Shown one piece after another: positions 16,160 to 24,835 of a DNA stretch of 31,631 nucleotides. The position numbers and the translations under genes were made by a program. Below the pieces are notes generated by a model. That model did not search any database, had not been told where the DNA came from, and saw nothing but the letters and a program-made list of their open reading frames with translations. Each line of letters opens with the position of its first letter. Position 1 is the stretch's first letter. The stretch lies in assembly GCA_029863035.1 (NCBI GenBank), contig JAOTWH010000003.1, forward strand, positions 1 through 31,631, written 5' to 3'. The DNA is from Acidimicrobiia bacterium. Lineage in GTDB: Bacteria; Actinomycetota; Acidimicrobiia; UBA5794; JAOTWH01.

Positions 16160-16716
16160 TGCACCCGCGTGATGTAGTCGCCCGTGCGAGTGTCCACTCG
16201 AATGGTCTCACCCTGCTCAACGAACAGAGGCGCTTGCACCACGAGTCCGGTGACGAGAGTGACCGGTTTGGTGGCTCCCGACACTCGATCACCCTTGACT
16301 CCAGGTTCGGTGTGGGTGACCTCCAGCTCCACGGCCGCCGGCAGCTCGACGCCCATCGGCTTGCCCTGGTAGGTGGGAAGAATGACGGTCATGCCGTCGG
16401 TGAGGTAGTTGGCGCTGTCGAGCACCAGGGCCTCGTCGAGGCGCACCTGGTCGTAGGTCTCGAGGTCCATGAAATGGAATCCTTGGTCGTCCTTATAGAG
16501 GAACTGGAACTCCCTGCGGTCTATGACCGCAACGCCAACCTGCTCGCCAGCGCGGAACGTGCGGTCGACCACAGCGCCGCTGTCGAGGTTCCTCAGCTTC
16601 ATCCGGACGAAGGCTTTGCCCTTGCCCGGTTTGACGTGTTGATAGTCGATGATCTGGAAGACTCCGTCGTCGAGGTCGAGCGATTGGCCGGGGCGGACAT
16701 CGTTGGTGGTAGCCAT
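16156..16716 (-). CDS. efp: Translation elongation factor P
   Basis: EF-P relieves ribosome stalling at consecutive prolines. The 186-residue protein has three beta domains. The tip loop HVKPGKGKAFVR (about 29-40) carries lysines where post-translational modification occurs in some bacteria. The C-terminal domain ends GDRVSGATKPVTLVTGLVVQ, PLFVEQGETIRVDTRTGDY. The frame extends to 16881, but the ATG at 16716 overlaps the pepQ stop (TGATG) and matches the family N-terminus. No modification enzyme is encoded nearby. Confidence 0.96.
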   Translation of the reverse strand: MATTNDVRPGQSLDLDDGVFQIIDYQHVKPGKGKAFVRMKLRNLDSGAVVDRTFRAGEQVGVAVIDRREFQFLYKDDQGFHFMDLETYDQVRLDEALVLDSANYLTDGMTVILPTYQGKPMGVELPAAVELEVTHTEPGVKGDRVSGATKPVTLVTGLVVQAPLFVEQGETIRVDTRTGDYITRVQ

Positions 16717-17771
16717 CAGACCAGATCTCTGCTCGAGGTAGTGAGGATCTCGTAGCCCGAGTCGGTAACTAGAACCATGTCTTCGATGCGGACCCCGCCC
16801 TGGCCGGCCAGATATATGCCTGGCTCGACTGTGAGGACATGGCCGGGCTCCAACAGCTCGGTCTGGCCTTTGGCAGCCCACGGCGCTTCGTGGATCTCGA
16901 GGCCAACACCGTGACCGGTGCTGTGGACGAAAGCCTCTCCGTAACCAAGGCCTTCGAGCACCTGGCGGGCCGCAAGATCAACATCGCCGACCGCTACCCC
17001 CGGCGCAACGGCGTCGATCCCCGCCTGTTGAGCCTCGGCAACCGCGTCGCGGATCTTCACTGTTTCGGCGTCTGGGGCGTCGGCGCCCAGCCACACTGTG
17101 CGACTCATATCCGAGTGGTACCCATCCACGGTGCAGCCGTAGTCGAGCAAGAGTGGTCCGTCGACGATGGGGTCGCCGCCTGTCTGGTGATGCGGACGTG
17201 ATCCGTTGGCCCCGGCCGCGACTATCGGATCCCAGCCGGCAACCTCGGCCCCTAGCGAGCGCATCGAATTCAACAGGGCCCACCCCAGGTCGCTCTCGTT
17301 TCGGGCGCCCTCCACCAGTTTCTCCAACCGACCGAAGGTTGCATCGCCGGCGGCTGCGGCTGATCGCAGCGCCGCCACCTCTTCAGCGTCCTTTACCTTG
17401 CGCAACTCTTCCACGATGCCGGTGGAGGGCTCGAGGTCGCCGGAGAACTCCTCGGCCAGGTTCTTCATGAAATCCCAACTGGCATCGTCGGCCTCCAGCT
17501 GGAAGGTTCCAGATCCCATGAGGCCTACCAGCGACGGGACCGACTTGCCCTGATACACCTCGAGAGCCGTCGATTCCAGCGCGTCTATCAATGGCTCCGA
17601 TAGCTCGGCATAGCGACCGTCTGTGACAAAGGTCGCCCGGTCTGGCCAAACCAAGAGAAAGGCGTTGCTTCCGGAGAAGCCCGTCAGGTACCGAATATTT
17701 GGCAGCTTGGTAACCAACAGCGGGTTCTTCAGTTCGGATTGCAGTCGCTTGAGACGGTCTCGGTGGTTCAC
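16716..17771 (-). CDS. pepQ: Xaa-Pro aminopeptidase (M24 family)
   Basis: This metallopeptidase of 351 residues cleaves peptides next to proline. The N-terminal creatinase-like domain covers about 1-120. The C-terminal pita-bread fold has five metal ligands in place: D210 (LLLDYG), D221 (YHSDMSRT), H287 ([13 protein letters not shown]), E316 (TVEPGIYL) and E330 (GVRIEDMV). The ATG overlaps the aroB stop (ATGA). The aroB-pepQ-efp-nusB order is common in Gram-positive lineages. Whether it is PepP- or PepQ-like (aminopeptidase or dipeptidase) cannot be settled by eye. Confidence 0.93.
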   Translation of the reverse strand: MNHRDRLKRLQSELKNPLLVTKLPNIRYLTGFSGSNAFLLVWPDRATFVTDGRYAELSEPLIDALESTALEVYQGKSVPSLVGLMGSGTFQLEADDASWDFMKNLAEEFSGDLEPSTGIVEELRKVKDAEEVAALRSAAAAGDATFGRLEKLVEGARNESDLGWALLNSMRSLGAEVAGWDPIVAAGANGSRPHHQTGGDPIVDGPLLLDYGCTVDGYHSDMSRTVWLGADAPDAETVKIRDAVAEAQQAGIDAVAPGVAVGDVDLAARQVLEGLGYGEAFVHSTGHGVGLEIHEAPWAAKGQTELLEPGHVLTVEPGIYLAGQGGVRIEDMVLVTDSGYEILTTSSRDLV

Positions 17772-18790
17772 TTCATCTCCGTTACGGCATCCAGGGCGGC
17801 GCTAACCGTAGCGTCATCGACCGCCACGATCTGGGGGTTGGCGATGGAGGAAAGCAACACCATCGTGGTGCCCGCCGTTGTCCTCTTCTTGTCGAGGTCG
17901 ATCAATCGAAGCACCTCGCGTGTGTCGAACGGCGCCGACACCGGCAAGCCAAGGCCGGCCAACAGATCGGTTTGTCGCTGTCGGTCTTGGAAACCGCTGA
18001 GTGCGGCCGAGGCCGCCGCGGCCGCCTCCATGCCAACCGACACGGCTTTTCCGTGGGCGATGCCGGTTGCAGTCTCGACTGCATGACCAATGGTGTGGCC
18101 GTAGTTGAGAACGGCTCGCCCCCCCTTTTCCTGGAAATCAGCAATGACGATGGCTGATTTCGCAGCTACGCACCGGCTCACCATCGTCTGGACGTCGAGA
18201 CCTGGGCCGTGGGATTCAAGCGCCTCTACGAGGCTCTCATCGGCTATGAGAGCAGTCTTGGCCACCTCCGCAAGCCCGTCTGTAGCCAACGCGGCGGGTA
18301 CGGCGTCAATCGTGTCCAGATCGATCGCTACCAACGTCGGTAGTCGGAACGTCCCGATGAGGTTCTTGGCGCCGAAGTCGACGGCGGTCTTGCCTCCTAT
18401 GGCGGCGTCGACCGCCGCCAACAGCGTGGTTGGCACGTAGATCACATCTACCCCGCGCAGATAGGTAGATGCCACGAAGCCAGCCAGGTCTGTGACTGCC
18501 CCACCTCCTACCGCCACGACCAGATCGTGTCTCGTGATGCGGAGTTGGCGGAGCCATTCGTAGACGCGTTCCACCGTGGGCAAGTCCTTGCTCGTGTCCG
18601 GCAGGACCATGAGATGGCACTCCAGGCCACCCCTCTTCAGCTCGGCGGTCACCGCCTCGGCCACGTGCTTGGCACCGGGTTGAGTGACGACCGCCGCTAC
18701 GGCGCGCTCGGGGCGAGGAGCCACCAGATCGGACAGCGCCAACCCCCGTCCGATAACAATGGGGCTATCCCCGATCAGGATTCGTTCCAC
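17768..18790 (-). CDS. aroB: 3-dehydroquinate synthase
   Basis: This NAD- and zinc-dependent enzyme carries out the second step of the shikimate pathway. Its 340 residues show GGGAVTDLAGFVASTYLRG (NAD loop), PTTLLAAVDAAIGGKTAVD, GLAEVAKTALI with a zinc glutamate, NYGHTIGHAVE with a zinc histidine, and HGKAVSVGM. The frame is open to 18994, but the GTG at 18790 with GAGG 4 nt upstream fits the family start (ERILIGDSPIVIG). It overlaps the end of aroK by 16 bases. Confidence 0.95.
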   Translation of the reverse strand: MERILIGDSPIVIGRGLALSDLVAPRPERAVAAVVTQPGAKHVAEAVTAELKRGGLECHLMVLPDTSKDLPTVERVYEWLRQLRITRHDLVVAVGGGAVTDLAGFVASTYLRGVDVIYVPTTLLAAVDAAIGGKTAVDFGAKNLIGTFRLPTLVAIDLDTIDAVPAALATDGLAEVAKTALIADESLVEALESHGPGLDVQTMVSRCVAAKSAIVIADFQEKGGRAVLNYGHTIGHAVETATGIAHGKAVSVGMEAAAAASAALSGFQDRQRQTDLLAGLGLPVSAPFDTREVLRLIDLDKKRTTAGTTMVLLSSIANPQIVAVDDATVSAALDAVTEMK

Positions 18791-19287
18791 AATGCCTCTA
18801 CTTCTTTGGCGACGGCTACCACGTCGCGATCGGTCGTGTCGACTTCGAAGTGAGCGGCCGCCCGATAGCTGGGCTCTCGCTCCTCGAGAAGTCCTGCCAG
18901 GGTGAGATCGGAATCGGAACCAGCGAGGAGTGGTCGGTGCTCGGCGCCTGCCCCTATTCGTGCAGCCAATACCGGCGATGGTGCGTTCAGCCACACAACT
19001 ACCCCGGATGCTCGCATGGTCGCCACGTTGTCTTTCCTGAGGACGGCTCCGCCCCCGGTTGCGATAACCGCTGAGGCTTTTGTCGCTGCGTCAGCGATCT
19101 GCGCCGCCTCCATATCGCGGAACGCCGATTCGCCTCGCGTACCCCATAGCTCGGCGATGGAGCACCCCATGCGGCCCGCCACCTCAGCGTCGATATCTGT
19201 GAAGGTTGAGTCTCTCAGGTCGGCTACGGCCTTGCCCACGACGCTCTTACCTGCGCCCATCATCCCGATCAGCCAGAGATGGCCCAT
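18775..19287 (-). CDS. aroK: Shikimate kinase
   Basis: This enzyme phosphorylates shikimate with ATP. The 170-residue protein has Walker A GMMGAGKS (8-15), the shikimate-binding DID (31-33), R57, GGG (78-80) and the lid HRPLL with R118. The frame is open to 19434, but the ATG at 19287 overlaps the aroC stop (TGATG) and starts exactly where the family begins. It is co-translated with aroC and aroB. Confidence 0.95.
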   Translation of the reverse strand: MGHLWLIGMMGAGKSVVGKAVADLRDSTFTDIDAEVAGRMGCSIAELWGTRGESAFRDMEAAQIADAATKASAVIATGGGAVLRKDNVATMRASGVVVWLNAPSPVLAARIGAGAEHRPLLAGSDSDLTLAGLLEEREPSYRAAAHFEVDTTDRDVVAVAKEVEALWNES

Positions 19288-20435
19288 CAGAACTGAGCGA
19301 TCCTCTTGCGGTATGCGTCGATAGATGACACCAGATCCGAGAGGGTGTCGCCGCCGAACTTCCGCTGCAGCTCTTGCGCGACCACGATGGCCACCATTGC
19401 TTCGGCGACCACCCCAGCGGCTGGAACGGCGCACACATCACTGCGCTCCCGGAATGCCTTCTCTGGCTCTTTGCTCACCACATCCACCGTGGCCAACGGC
19501 CGCATCAGCGTCGACAGGGGTTTCATAGCGGCCCTGACCCGAAGGACGCTTCCGTTGCTTATGCCTCCCTCGATGCCACCGGCTCGCAACGTCGCTCTGG
19601 CGAACTCGCCATCGATGTAATCGATCTCGTCGTGCGCTTGAGAGCCCGGACCAGCCGCCACCGCGTAACCGTCGCCGACCTCCACTCCCTTTATGGCCGG
19701 TATCGACATGAGGGCCTCGGCCAAGCGGCCATCGAGGCGACGGTCATAGTGAACATGACTTCCAATGCCGGGAGGCACGCCGTAGGCCAATACCTCTACA
19801 ACTCCCCCGAGCGTGTCACGGGCCTCCTTAGCGGCATCGATCTCGGCGATCATGGCGGCCGCTGCCTCGGCGTCGAACGCCCGCACCTCGTTGTCATCGA
19901 TGGTCGCCTGATCTTCGGGGCCCGGAGCGGCGCCGTTCGAGGCGGCCTGGCCGATGGCAACGACATGACTTATCACCGACACCCCCGTCCCCGCCAACAG
20001 CTGCTTGGCCAGGTAACCGACCACGCTGCGAGCCGCCGTCTCGCGTGCTGATGCCCGCTCCAGAATGTCGCGAGCATCGTGTGTGTCGAACTTCAGCATC
20101 CCGGCGAGATCGGCATGACCTGGCCGCGGTGCCGTCAACGGCCTCTTGGCATCTCCGGCCTCGATAGCCATCTCCTCTTGCCACTTGGGCCACTCCGTGT
20201 TGCGAACAACGACCGCCACCGGGCTCCCCAGAGTCTCCCCGAAGCGAACTCCACCCAGGATCTCGAGATCATCGCGTTCGATCTGCATCCTGCGCCCCCT
20301 GCCGAACCCGAGGCGGCGTCGAGCCAGCTCTGCCGCGATGCCATCGGACGACACCTTGATTCCCTTCGGGAGGCCCTCGACGATCGCCACAACACCTGGG
20401 CCATGGCTCTCGCCGGCTGTAAGGAAACGAAGCAT
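19287..20435 (-). CDS. aroC: Chorismate synthase
   Basis: This flavin-dependent enzyme makes chorismate from EPSP. Its 382 residues match the family. It shows LRFLTAGESHGPG at the start, RRRLGFGRGRRMQIERD, RPGHADLAGMLKFD, and a run near the end containing SNGSVLRVRAAMKP. The FMN-site ASARETAARS motif is intact. The frame is open to 20531, but homology begins at the ATG at 20435. No Shine-Dalgarno is present; TAGCAT lies 7 nt before the ATG (20448-20443), so a leaderless mRNA is possible. It starts a new transcription unit after the pil hairpin at 20473-20508. Confidence 0.95.
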   Translation of the reverse strand: MLRFLTAGESHGPGVVAIVEGLPKGIKVSSDGIAAELARRRLGFGRGRRMQIERDDLEILGGVRFGETLGSPVAVVVRNTEWPKWQEEMAIEAGDAKRPLTAPRPGHADLAGMLKFDTHDARDILERASARETAARSVVGYLAKQLLAGTGVSVISHVVAIGQAASNGAAPGPEDQATIDDNEVRAFDAEAAAAMIAEIDAAKEARDTLGGVVEVLAYGVPPGIGSHVHYDRRLDGRLAEALMSIPAIKGVEVGDGYAVAAGPGSQAHDEIDYIDGEFARATLRAGGIEGGISNGSVLRVRAAMKPLSTLMRPLATVDVVSKEPEKAFRERSDVCAVPAAGVVAEAMVAIVVAQELQRKFGGDTLSDLVSSIDAYRKRIAQF

Positions 20436-20442
20436 GGCCCGA

Positions 20443-20448
20443 ATGCTA
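20443..20448 (-). promoter_or_regulatory. Possible -10 box for aroC
   Basis: TAGCAT on the minus strand ends 7 nt before the aroC ATG, where a -10 box of a leaderless transcript would lie. aroC has no Shine-Dalgarno. No good -35 box is visible, so support is weak. Confidence 0.3.
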
Positions 20449-20472
20449 CGAGAACTTTCGCGACCTGAACGC

Positions 20473-20508
20473 GGAAGAGGACCCCGGTTGGCCTGAGGGT
20501 CCTCTTCC
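20473..20508 (-). terminator. Hairpin terminator at the end of the pil operon
   Basis: Perfect 12-bp arms (GGAAGAGGACCC and complement) flank a 12-nt loop. The hairpin lies about 30 bp after the stop of the PilP-like gene and before aroC. No U run follows the stem on the minus strand, so it may need other factors, or simply protect the transcript's 3' end. Confidence 0.6.
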
Positions 20509-20537
20509 AGGCGGTTACGCGCGAAGCGCACCGCGAT

Positions 20538-21089
20538 CTATTTGAGGATCTGTTGTCCCACGTTCAATTGGAACGCGTTGTCCCCAAACATGAAAACCCC
20601 ACTTTCTTCGGAAAGACTCACAACCTTGTAAACGTCGGCGAAGGTATCGCCCACACCGACATCGAAGCTGGTCCCGTTGACGGTGACGGTTGCTCGCAGC
20701 ACGCCGCCAACGTCTCGGATATCGACGAGGGCCACCACTACACCACTCGGCGTGAAACCATCGCCGTTGCCGTTGCCGTCGTCGTCGCCGTTGCCATCGC
20801 CGTTGCCGTCACCGGTGCCGGGCTGACCGATCACAGGCGAATCCGGCGTGATCAAGGGACGGAACGGATCTCTCGGCTGACTGATCTGGAACTCTCCGCT
20901 GATGCGAATGCCCTCCGCCGATTCCAGTTGGGCGATATCGGCGGGCGCAGCTGCGGCCAAGGGGCCAGAGAGGTTCGTGCCATCGGTGCCCAACAGGCCA
21001 CTGGTGACGAGCACCCATGCCGACAGCACCGAAGAACCAACCAACATGATGGCGACGATCGCCGCGAACAGGCCGTTACGAAGGCTCAT
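20538..21089 (-). CDS. PilP/GspC-like pilus assembly protein
   Basis: This 183-residue protein has one N-terminal transmembrane helix (about 8-30), an RDPFRPL motif (about 73-79) as in PilP and GspC-type proteins, and an acidic linker made of Gly, Asp and Asn (about 92-111). A C-terminal beta domain resembles the homology region of PilP/GspC (VGVGDTFADVYKVVSL, DNAFQLNVGQQ). In diderms PilP links the inner-membrane PilNO complex to the secretin; no secretin gene is in this cluster. The linker DNA (about 20756-20816) is a short imperfect repeat of GCCGTT-type hexamers, so its length could vary in frame. The ATG overlaps the pilO stop (TAATG). Confidence 0.75.
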   Translation of the reverse strand: MSLRNGLFAAIVAIMLVGSSVLSAWVLVTSGLLGTDGTNLSGPLAAAAPADIAQLESAEGIRISGEFQISQPRDPFRPLITPDSPVIGQPGTGDGNGDGNGDDDGNGNGDGFTPSGVVVALVDIRDVGGVLRATVTVNGTSFDVGVGDTFADVYKVVSLSEESGVFMFGDNAFQLNVGQQILK

Positions 21090-21790
21090 TAGCCACCCTC
21101 CCCTGTTGTGGTGGTCGTTGTCTCACCCTCGGCCGGCACTGTTGTCTCCACTGGCGTCACCGAGATCAGCAACGGAGTGCGAGTGAACAGGGTCGAGCTG
21201 ATGGAGGCCGACAGCAACCCCTCCTGTTGAGGAAGAGTGGTCGTAGTGGTGCTCGATGTAGTAGTGCTGTCGTCCGCTGCTGGCTCCTCCGGTACCGGCT
21301 CTTCCTCGATGTCAACCGATGTGGGGGTGAGTGATATCGAGTCGACCCGAACCAGCCGCTCCATATCAGACAGCCCGAAGAGAAACCCCAGGATCTCGAA
21401 GTACTGACCCTCGACCGCCATGCTGAGGTTTATCTCGAAATACTGCGCACCCTCGACAGGCGAAGGCTGGGCTGGTGAGATGGAGTTGAGGCCTACACCG
21501 GACTCGATGGCCAACAGGTTCAACGCCTCGATGAAGTCCGCTATGTCGGGATTCTCGGGGATCGCCGACTCCAATTCGCCAAGGGCCGTTCGGAACGTGA
21601 GCTCAGAATCTGCAATGGCCTGAAGCTGGCTGAGCTGAGCCCGCAGTCCCAGCTCGGCGTCTTGGGCGCTCTGCGTCTGCGCCTCGAGATCGGAGACGTC
21701 CGAGTTCTTCGGCGAAATGAAGAACACCCACCACACGGCGGCAACCAGGATGGCCACTAGGCCCGCCAACAGAAGGTTTCGCCGGGTCAC
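21089..21790 (-). CDS. pilO: Type IV pilus inner-membrane protein PilO
   Basis: This 233-residue bitopic protein starts with a transmembrane helix (about 6-26), then a coiled coil (about 32-70), then a small ferredoxin-like domain with VEGQYFEILGFLFGLSDMERLVRV, a PilO hallmark. PilO pairs with PilN to align the motor and pilin-loading complex. The C-terminal part is unusual: it contains two threonine-rich tracts (about residues 174-187 and the last dozen residues). The GTG start overlaps the pilN stop (GTGA); the frame is open to 21916, but that portion is antisense to nothing but within pilN and unlike PilO. Confidence 0.88.
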   Translation of the reverse strand: MTRRNLLLAGLVAILVAAVWWVFFISPKNSDVSDLEAQTQSAQDAELGLRAQLSQLQAIADSELTFRTALGELESAIPENPDIADFIEALNLLAIESGVGLNSISPAQPSPVEGAQYFEINLSMAVEGQYFEILGFLFGLSDMERLVRVDSISLTPTSVDIEEEPVPEEPAADDSTTTSSTTTTTLPQQEGLLSASISSTLFTRTPLLISVTPVETTVPAEGETTTTTTGEGG

Positions 21791-22404
21791 GGATTCACCA
21801 CCGGGATTCGCTCCAGTAGACGGCTCGACAGGGCCTCGGCCGTCAATGCGACGGACGAGGAGAACGTGATGGTTCTGGCTTCGCCGATAGTGCCCTCCGC
21901 TGCCGATGGCACCCATGCGGCTGTGAGGCCCGGGAAACGAGACTCGTCAACGGCTCTCAACCACGAAGCAACGTCCGGATAATCGAATGCCACTCCGCTG
22001 ACCTGCGCCGAACCGAACGTGAACGTCTCCGGATCAACACTCGCCGCGGCGGAGAAACTCGTGAGCCACACCCGATCTGGGATGAGCCGACCCAGGTCGT
22101 TGAGGAAGCGGCCCCAATTTATGTCGGTCTGCAACGCCTGAGTCAACGACACCACGCTGGCATCGAACTGCGCCTGGAGATCTGTCGCTCCGGCAAAAGT
22201 CGCCATCTCTGCCTGGACCGCTTGATTGACCTGCTCCTGCTGAGCCAGATCCTCTCGAGCACTGTCGACCCTTCCCTGCCACCAGATCGTGAGAACAGCC
22301 AACAACGCGATATAGGCAAGACCTGCGAGGATCCAAACAACACGGCGACGCCGTGCCTTGACACGAAGCGCCGCCTCCGGGGGAAGCAGGTTGATGGCAC
22401 GCAT
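21787..22404 (-). CDS. pilN: Type IV pilus assembly protein PilN
   Basis: This 205-residue bitopic membrane protein opens with MRAINLLPPE, the PilN motif whose N-terminus inserts into a groove of PilM. It has a transmembrane helix (about 22-42), a coiled coil (about 45-95) and a periplasmic-type domain with VWLTSFSA. The ATG at 22404 overlaps the pilM stop (TGATG) and has GGGGA 8 nt upstream. A GTG five codons earlier (22419) is in frame but would extend the conserved start. Confidence 0.9.
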   Translation of the reverse strand: MRAINLLPPEAALRVKARRRRVVWILAGLAYIALLAVLTIWWQGRVDSAREDLAQQEQVNQAVQAEMATFAGATDLQAQFDASVVSLTQALQTDINWGRFLNDLGRLIPDRVWLTSFSAAASVDPETFTFGSAQVSGVAFDYPDVASWLRAVDESRFPGLTAAWVPSAAEGTIGEARTITFSSSVALTAEALSSRLLERIPVVNP

Positions 22405-23468
22405 CACACGGATCCCCACAGAGCCAGGCCGACCGATGTGGGTAGAACAGCCTGGGCATCTAGCAGCTCGGCTTCAGATAGTTGCACCCGCCCCACATCA
22501 ACGCGCTCCAGTACCTTCGCCGGCTCGATTGGGATGTCGAGTGTCCGGCCGAGCCGATTCGCCAGGTGGGGCAACCGGGCACCGTTACCGGCGACAACGA
22601 TCCGAGACATGGAATCATCTCCCGACTGACCGAGGTAGAACGTGACGGATCCGCGGATCTCCTCTATCAGGGAATCGGCCTCCTGGGTGAGCACTCGCCT
22701 CACGTCTGCCTCATCCATGGTGTCGGAAGGCGGTCCTTCTGGCTCGACGCCCACCACCTTCTTTATCTCCTCGGCCTCGTCGGCGTCCATGTCCAGCGAG
22801 CTGACCAGGGCCTGTGTGAAGTTGTCTCCACCGCGGGGCAGGATCCGCACGAAGCGCGCAACGCCATTGCGCACGAAGATCACTTGGGTGATGGTGGCGC
22901 CGATATCGATGATGCCCTGCGGCGAGGTCTCGGTGAGGGTGATATCGCTGCCGAAAGCGGCCCGCACCAATGCGAACGGTTGCAGGTCGACAGCCTCGAC
23001 CGTTAGACCAGCCGACTCTGTTACCCGCAAGATCGATTCGATCATCTCACGGTGAGCCGCCACCACGAGGATGGAGAGCATCGCCTCGCCCTCAGGGGTG
23101 GCGAACTCCTCGAGCGGCACGTAGTCCAGCATCGCTTCGTCAACAGGAATGGGCAAGGAGTCTTGAACCTGGAACGGGAGGGCCTCGGTCAGCTCGGATT
23201 CTTCCATCTGGGGAACATCAACCTGGCGCACGATGACGCGCTGGTTGGCGGTACCAACGATGACGCGCTTCTTAGGGAGCTTGTGACGCTTCCACAGGGC
23301 GGCCACGGCCTCGCTCACAGCGTCTTCGTCGAGTATCTCGCCCGCTACGACTACCCCTGGGGGTAGCGGCATTTCGCCGAAACGGCGCAGCACCAGTTTC
23401 CTACCGATGTCTATCGCCGCAGCACGAACTGCCACAGTTCCGATGTCTAGGCCAACCAGTACCGGCAT
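22404..23468 (-). CDS. pilM: Type IV pilus assembly protein PilM (actin-like)
   Basis: This cytoplasmic actin-fold protein of 354 residues connects the PilB motor to PilN. It shows VGLDIGTVAVRAAAID (phosphate 1 loop), VDVPQMEESELTEALPFQVQ, AVDLQPFALVRA, IIDIGATITQVIFVRNG (phosphate 2) and VAGNGARLPHLANRL (adenosine). All are standard PilM features. The ATG is preceded by GGAG at 5 nt. A candidate promoter and two hairpins lie in the 127-bp gap after pilD, so pilMNO may be expressed separately from the pilins. Confidence 0.94.
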   Translation of the reverse strand: MPVLVGLDIGTVAVRAAAIDIGRKLVLRRFGEMPLPPGVVVAGEILDEDAVSEAVAALWKRHKLPKKRVIVGTANQRVIVRQVDVPQMEESELTEALPFQVQDSLPIPVDEAMLDYVPLEEFATPEGEAMLSILVVAAHREMIESILRVTESAGLTVEAVDLQPFALVRAAFGSDITLTETSPQGIIDIGATITQVIFVRNGVARFVRILPRGGDNFTQALVSSLDMDADEAEEIKKVVGVEPEGPPSDTMDEADVRRVLTQEADSLIEEIRGSVTFYLGQSGDDSMSRIVVAGNGARLPHLANRLGRTLDIPIEPAKVLERVDVGRVQLSEAELLDAQAVLPTSVGLALWGSV

Positions 23469-23480
23469 CTCCGCTCCGCC

Positions 23481-23537
23481 TAACTGCTGTTAGGTACCAG
23501 GTAGTTCGAGCGCTTTCAGCGCGGCGCCGCGAACTAC
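23481..23537 (-). promoter_or_regulatory. Two inverted repeats upstream of pilM
   Basis: GTAGTTCG / CGAACTAC arms (23501-23508, 23530-23537) enclose a smaller GCGC / GCGC hairpin. A second hairpin (CCTAAC / GTTAGG) lies around 23479-23494, close to the pilM ribosome site. They lie between the candidate promoter and pilM, so they would be in its mRNA leader. Confidence 0.4.
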
Positions 23538-23552
23538 ATCAATGTGATTTCG

Positions 23553-23580
23553 AAGATAGCATGATGCACCCCGGGGGCAA
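23553..23580 (-). promoter_or_regulatory. Candidate promoter for pilMNO
   Basis: TTGCCC (23580-23575), a 16-bp spacer and TATCTT (23558-23553) on the minus strand resemble a weak sigma70 promoter. It lies just after the pilD stop and about 85 bp before pilM. Confidence 0.4.
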
Positions 23581-23595
23581 GGACCTTTTCGCGCT

Positions 23596-24369
23596 CTAGG
23601 CGCCAACGTACCAATCGACGATGCGTTGGCCAACGACCAGAGCAGTGAAAGCGCCTGCGACCATTGATGGCCCGAATGGGATGGCGTCCTTGCGAGAAAC
23701 CCTGCGAGCGATCATCAACACGACTGCGACCGCCCCTCCGATCAGAATCGCCAGCATCGAGCCGGCCGCCAGTATCCCCCACGACTGATAGGCCAGGAAC
23801 TCACCCAGCAGAAAGCCCAATTTGACGTCCCCGTAGCCGAAACCACCCCTGGCGACGAGAGCGATCAACAACAACCCCCCGAAATATGCGGCACCGCCTC
23901 CAAGAGCCCGCCCCATCGACCACAGGTCGCCGTCGACGGCGGAGCCAACGCCAAGCAGGACCGTACCGACGACTATCCCGGGAAAGAGGATGCGGTTTGG
24001 GATGCGTTTGTGATCGAAATCGGTGACAACCAGCACGACGGACACGCCAACGAACCACCAGTACGCCGGAATGGTCCAACTGGCCCCGATGACGAAGGGC
24101 ACCGCCACGAACAGGCCAGCCGTGGCTGCCTCGACCAGCGGATATCGAACAGAGAAACGCGCCCCGCATTGTCGGCAACGACCCCGCAGTAGCAGCCATG
24201 AGACGACGGGGATGTTGTCACGGGGGGTGATCTCGGTATCGCAACTTGTGCACGCGGAACGTGGCCGCACCACCGAGCGCCCCAGAGGCACTCGATATGC
24301 GACCACATTCATGAACGAGCCTGCTATCAGTCCCAGCAGCCCACCGAAGGACGCCGCCAGAGCTACCAC
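23596..24369 (-). CDS. pilD: Prepilin peptidase (leader peptidase/N-methyltransferase)
   Basis: This aspartic membrane protease cleaves type IV prepilin leaders and may methylate the new N-terminus. The 257-residue protein has several transmembrane segments. A cytoplasmic zinc loop carries four cysteines (CTSCD and CRQCG). The catalytic aspartates are in VTDFDHKRIPN and GYGDVKLG. The chosen GTG at 24369 has GGAG 4 nt upstream and overlaps the last codons of the upstream pilin; the frame is open to 24477. Its substrates are probably the two pilins directly upstream. Confidence 0.92.
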   Translation of the reverse strand: MVALAASFGGLLGLIAGSFMNVVAYRVPLGRSVVRPRSACTSCDTEITPRDNIPVVSWLLLRGRCRQCGARFSVRYPLVEAATAGLFVAVPFVIGASWTIPAYWWFVGVSVVLVVTDFDHKRIPNRILFPGIVVGTVLLGVGSAVDGDLWSMGRALGGGAAYFGGLLLIALVARGGFGYGDVKLGFLLGEFLAYQSWGILAAGSMLAILIGGAVAVVLMIARRVSRKDAIPFGPSMVAGAFTALVVGQRIVDWYVGA

Positions 24370-24818
24370 GAAACTCCCGAACAATCTGCCATGTCGTCCA
24401 CGTTCGCCTCGGCGTTTCCTATGCAAGTGTGTCTTCCGGCTGCGGGCCCTGCTTGGACGAGTCGAAGCCCGTGCCAAGCGCCGCTATCGGAACGAGAGTA
24501 CAAGAGCACTTGCCCGTTGTCCCCTGGCGATACTGCGTCCGCAACGACGACATGAACAGAGTCGTCGGCTCCGCCACTGAAGTCGATGGAAGGCTCGAGT
24601 AGCGCCAAAGCAGCAGCGTCCGTCGTGAAGCCTGTCGCGTTGGCCGCGAAGCCTGATTCGATCTTGGCAGCCGAGGCGAGTAACTGGCGGGTGTCGGTGT
24701 CCATGGCGTTCTCGCGCCAGCCCATGAACACCGGGATGGCTATGGCGAGCAGAACGGCGATGATCAGGAGCACAACCATCAGCTCGATCAGGCTGAAGCC
24801 TTCTTCTCTCCGTTGCAC
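24363..24818 (-). CDS. Second type IV pilin (minor pilin-like)
   Basis: This 151-residue prepilin has a very short leader (MQRREEG), cleaved after G7, then FSLIE with Glu at +5. The hydrophobic helix (about 8-32) is typical of type IVa pilins. Two C-terminal cysteines (C132, C146) could form the D-region disulphide. The GTG start has AGGAGG 4 nt upstream. It follows the major pilin gene, with a hairpin between the two that would favour the first. Whether it is a minor pilin or an alternative major pilin is unclear. Confidence 0.88.
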   Translation of the reverse strand: MQRREEGFSLIELMVVLLIIAVLLAIAIPVFMGWRENAMDTDTRQLLASAAKIESGFAANATGFTTDAAALALLEPSIDFSGGADDSVHVVVADAVSPGDNGQVLLYSRSDSGAWHGLRLVQAGPAAGRHTCIGNAEANVDDMADCSGVSW

Positions 24819-24835
24819 TTTTCCTCCTCAGATTT

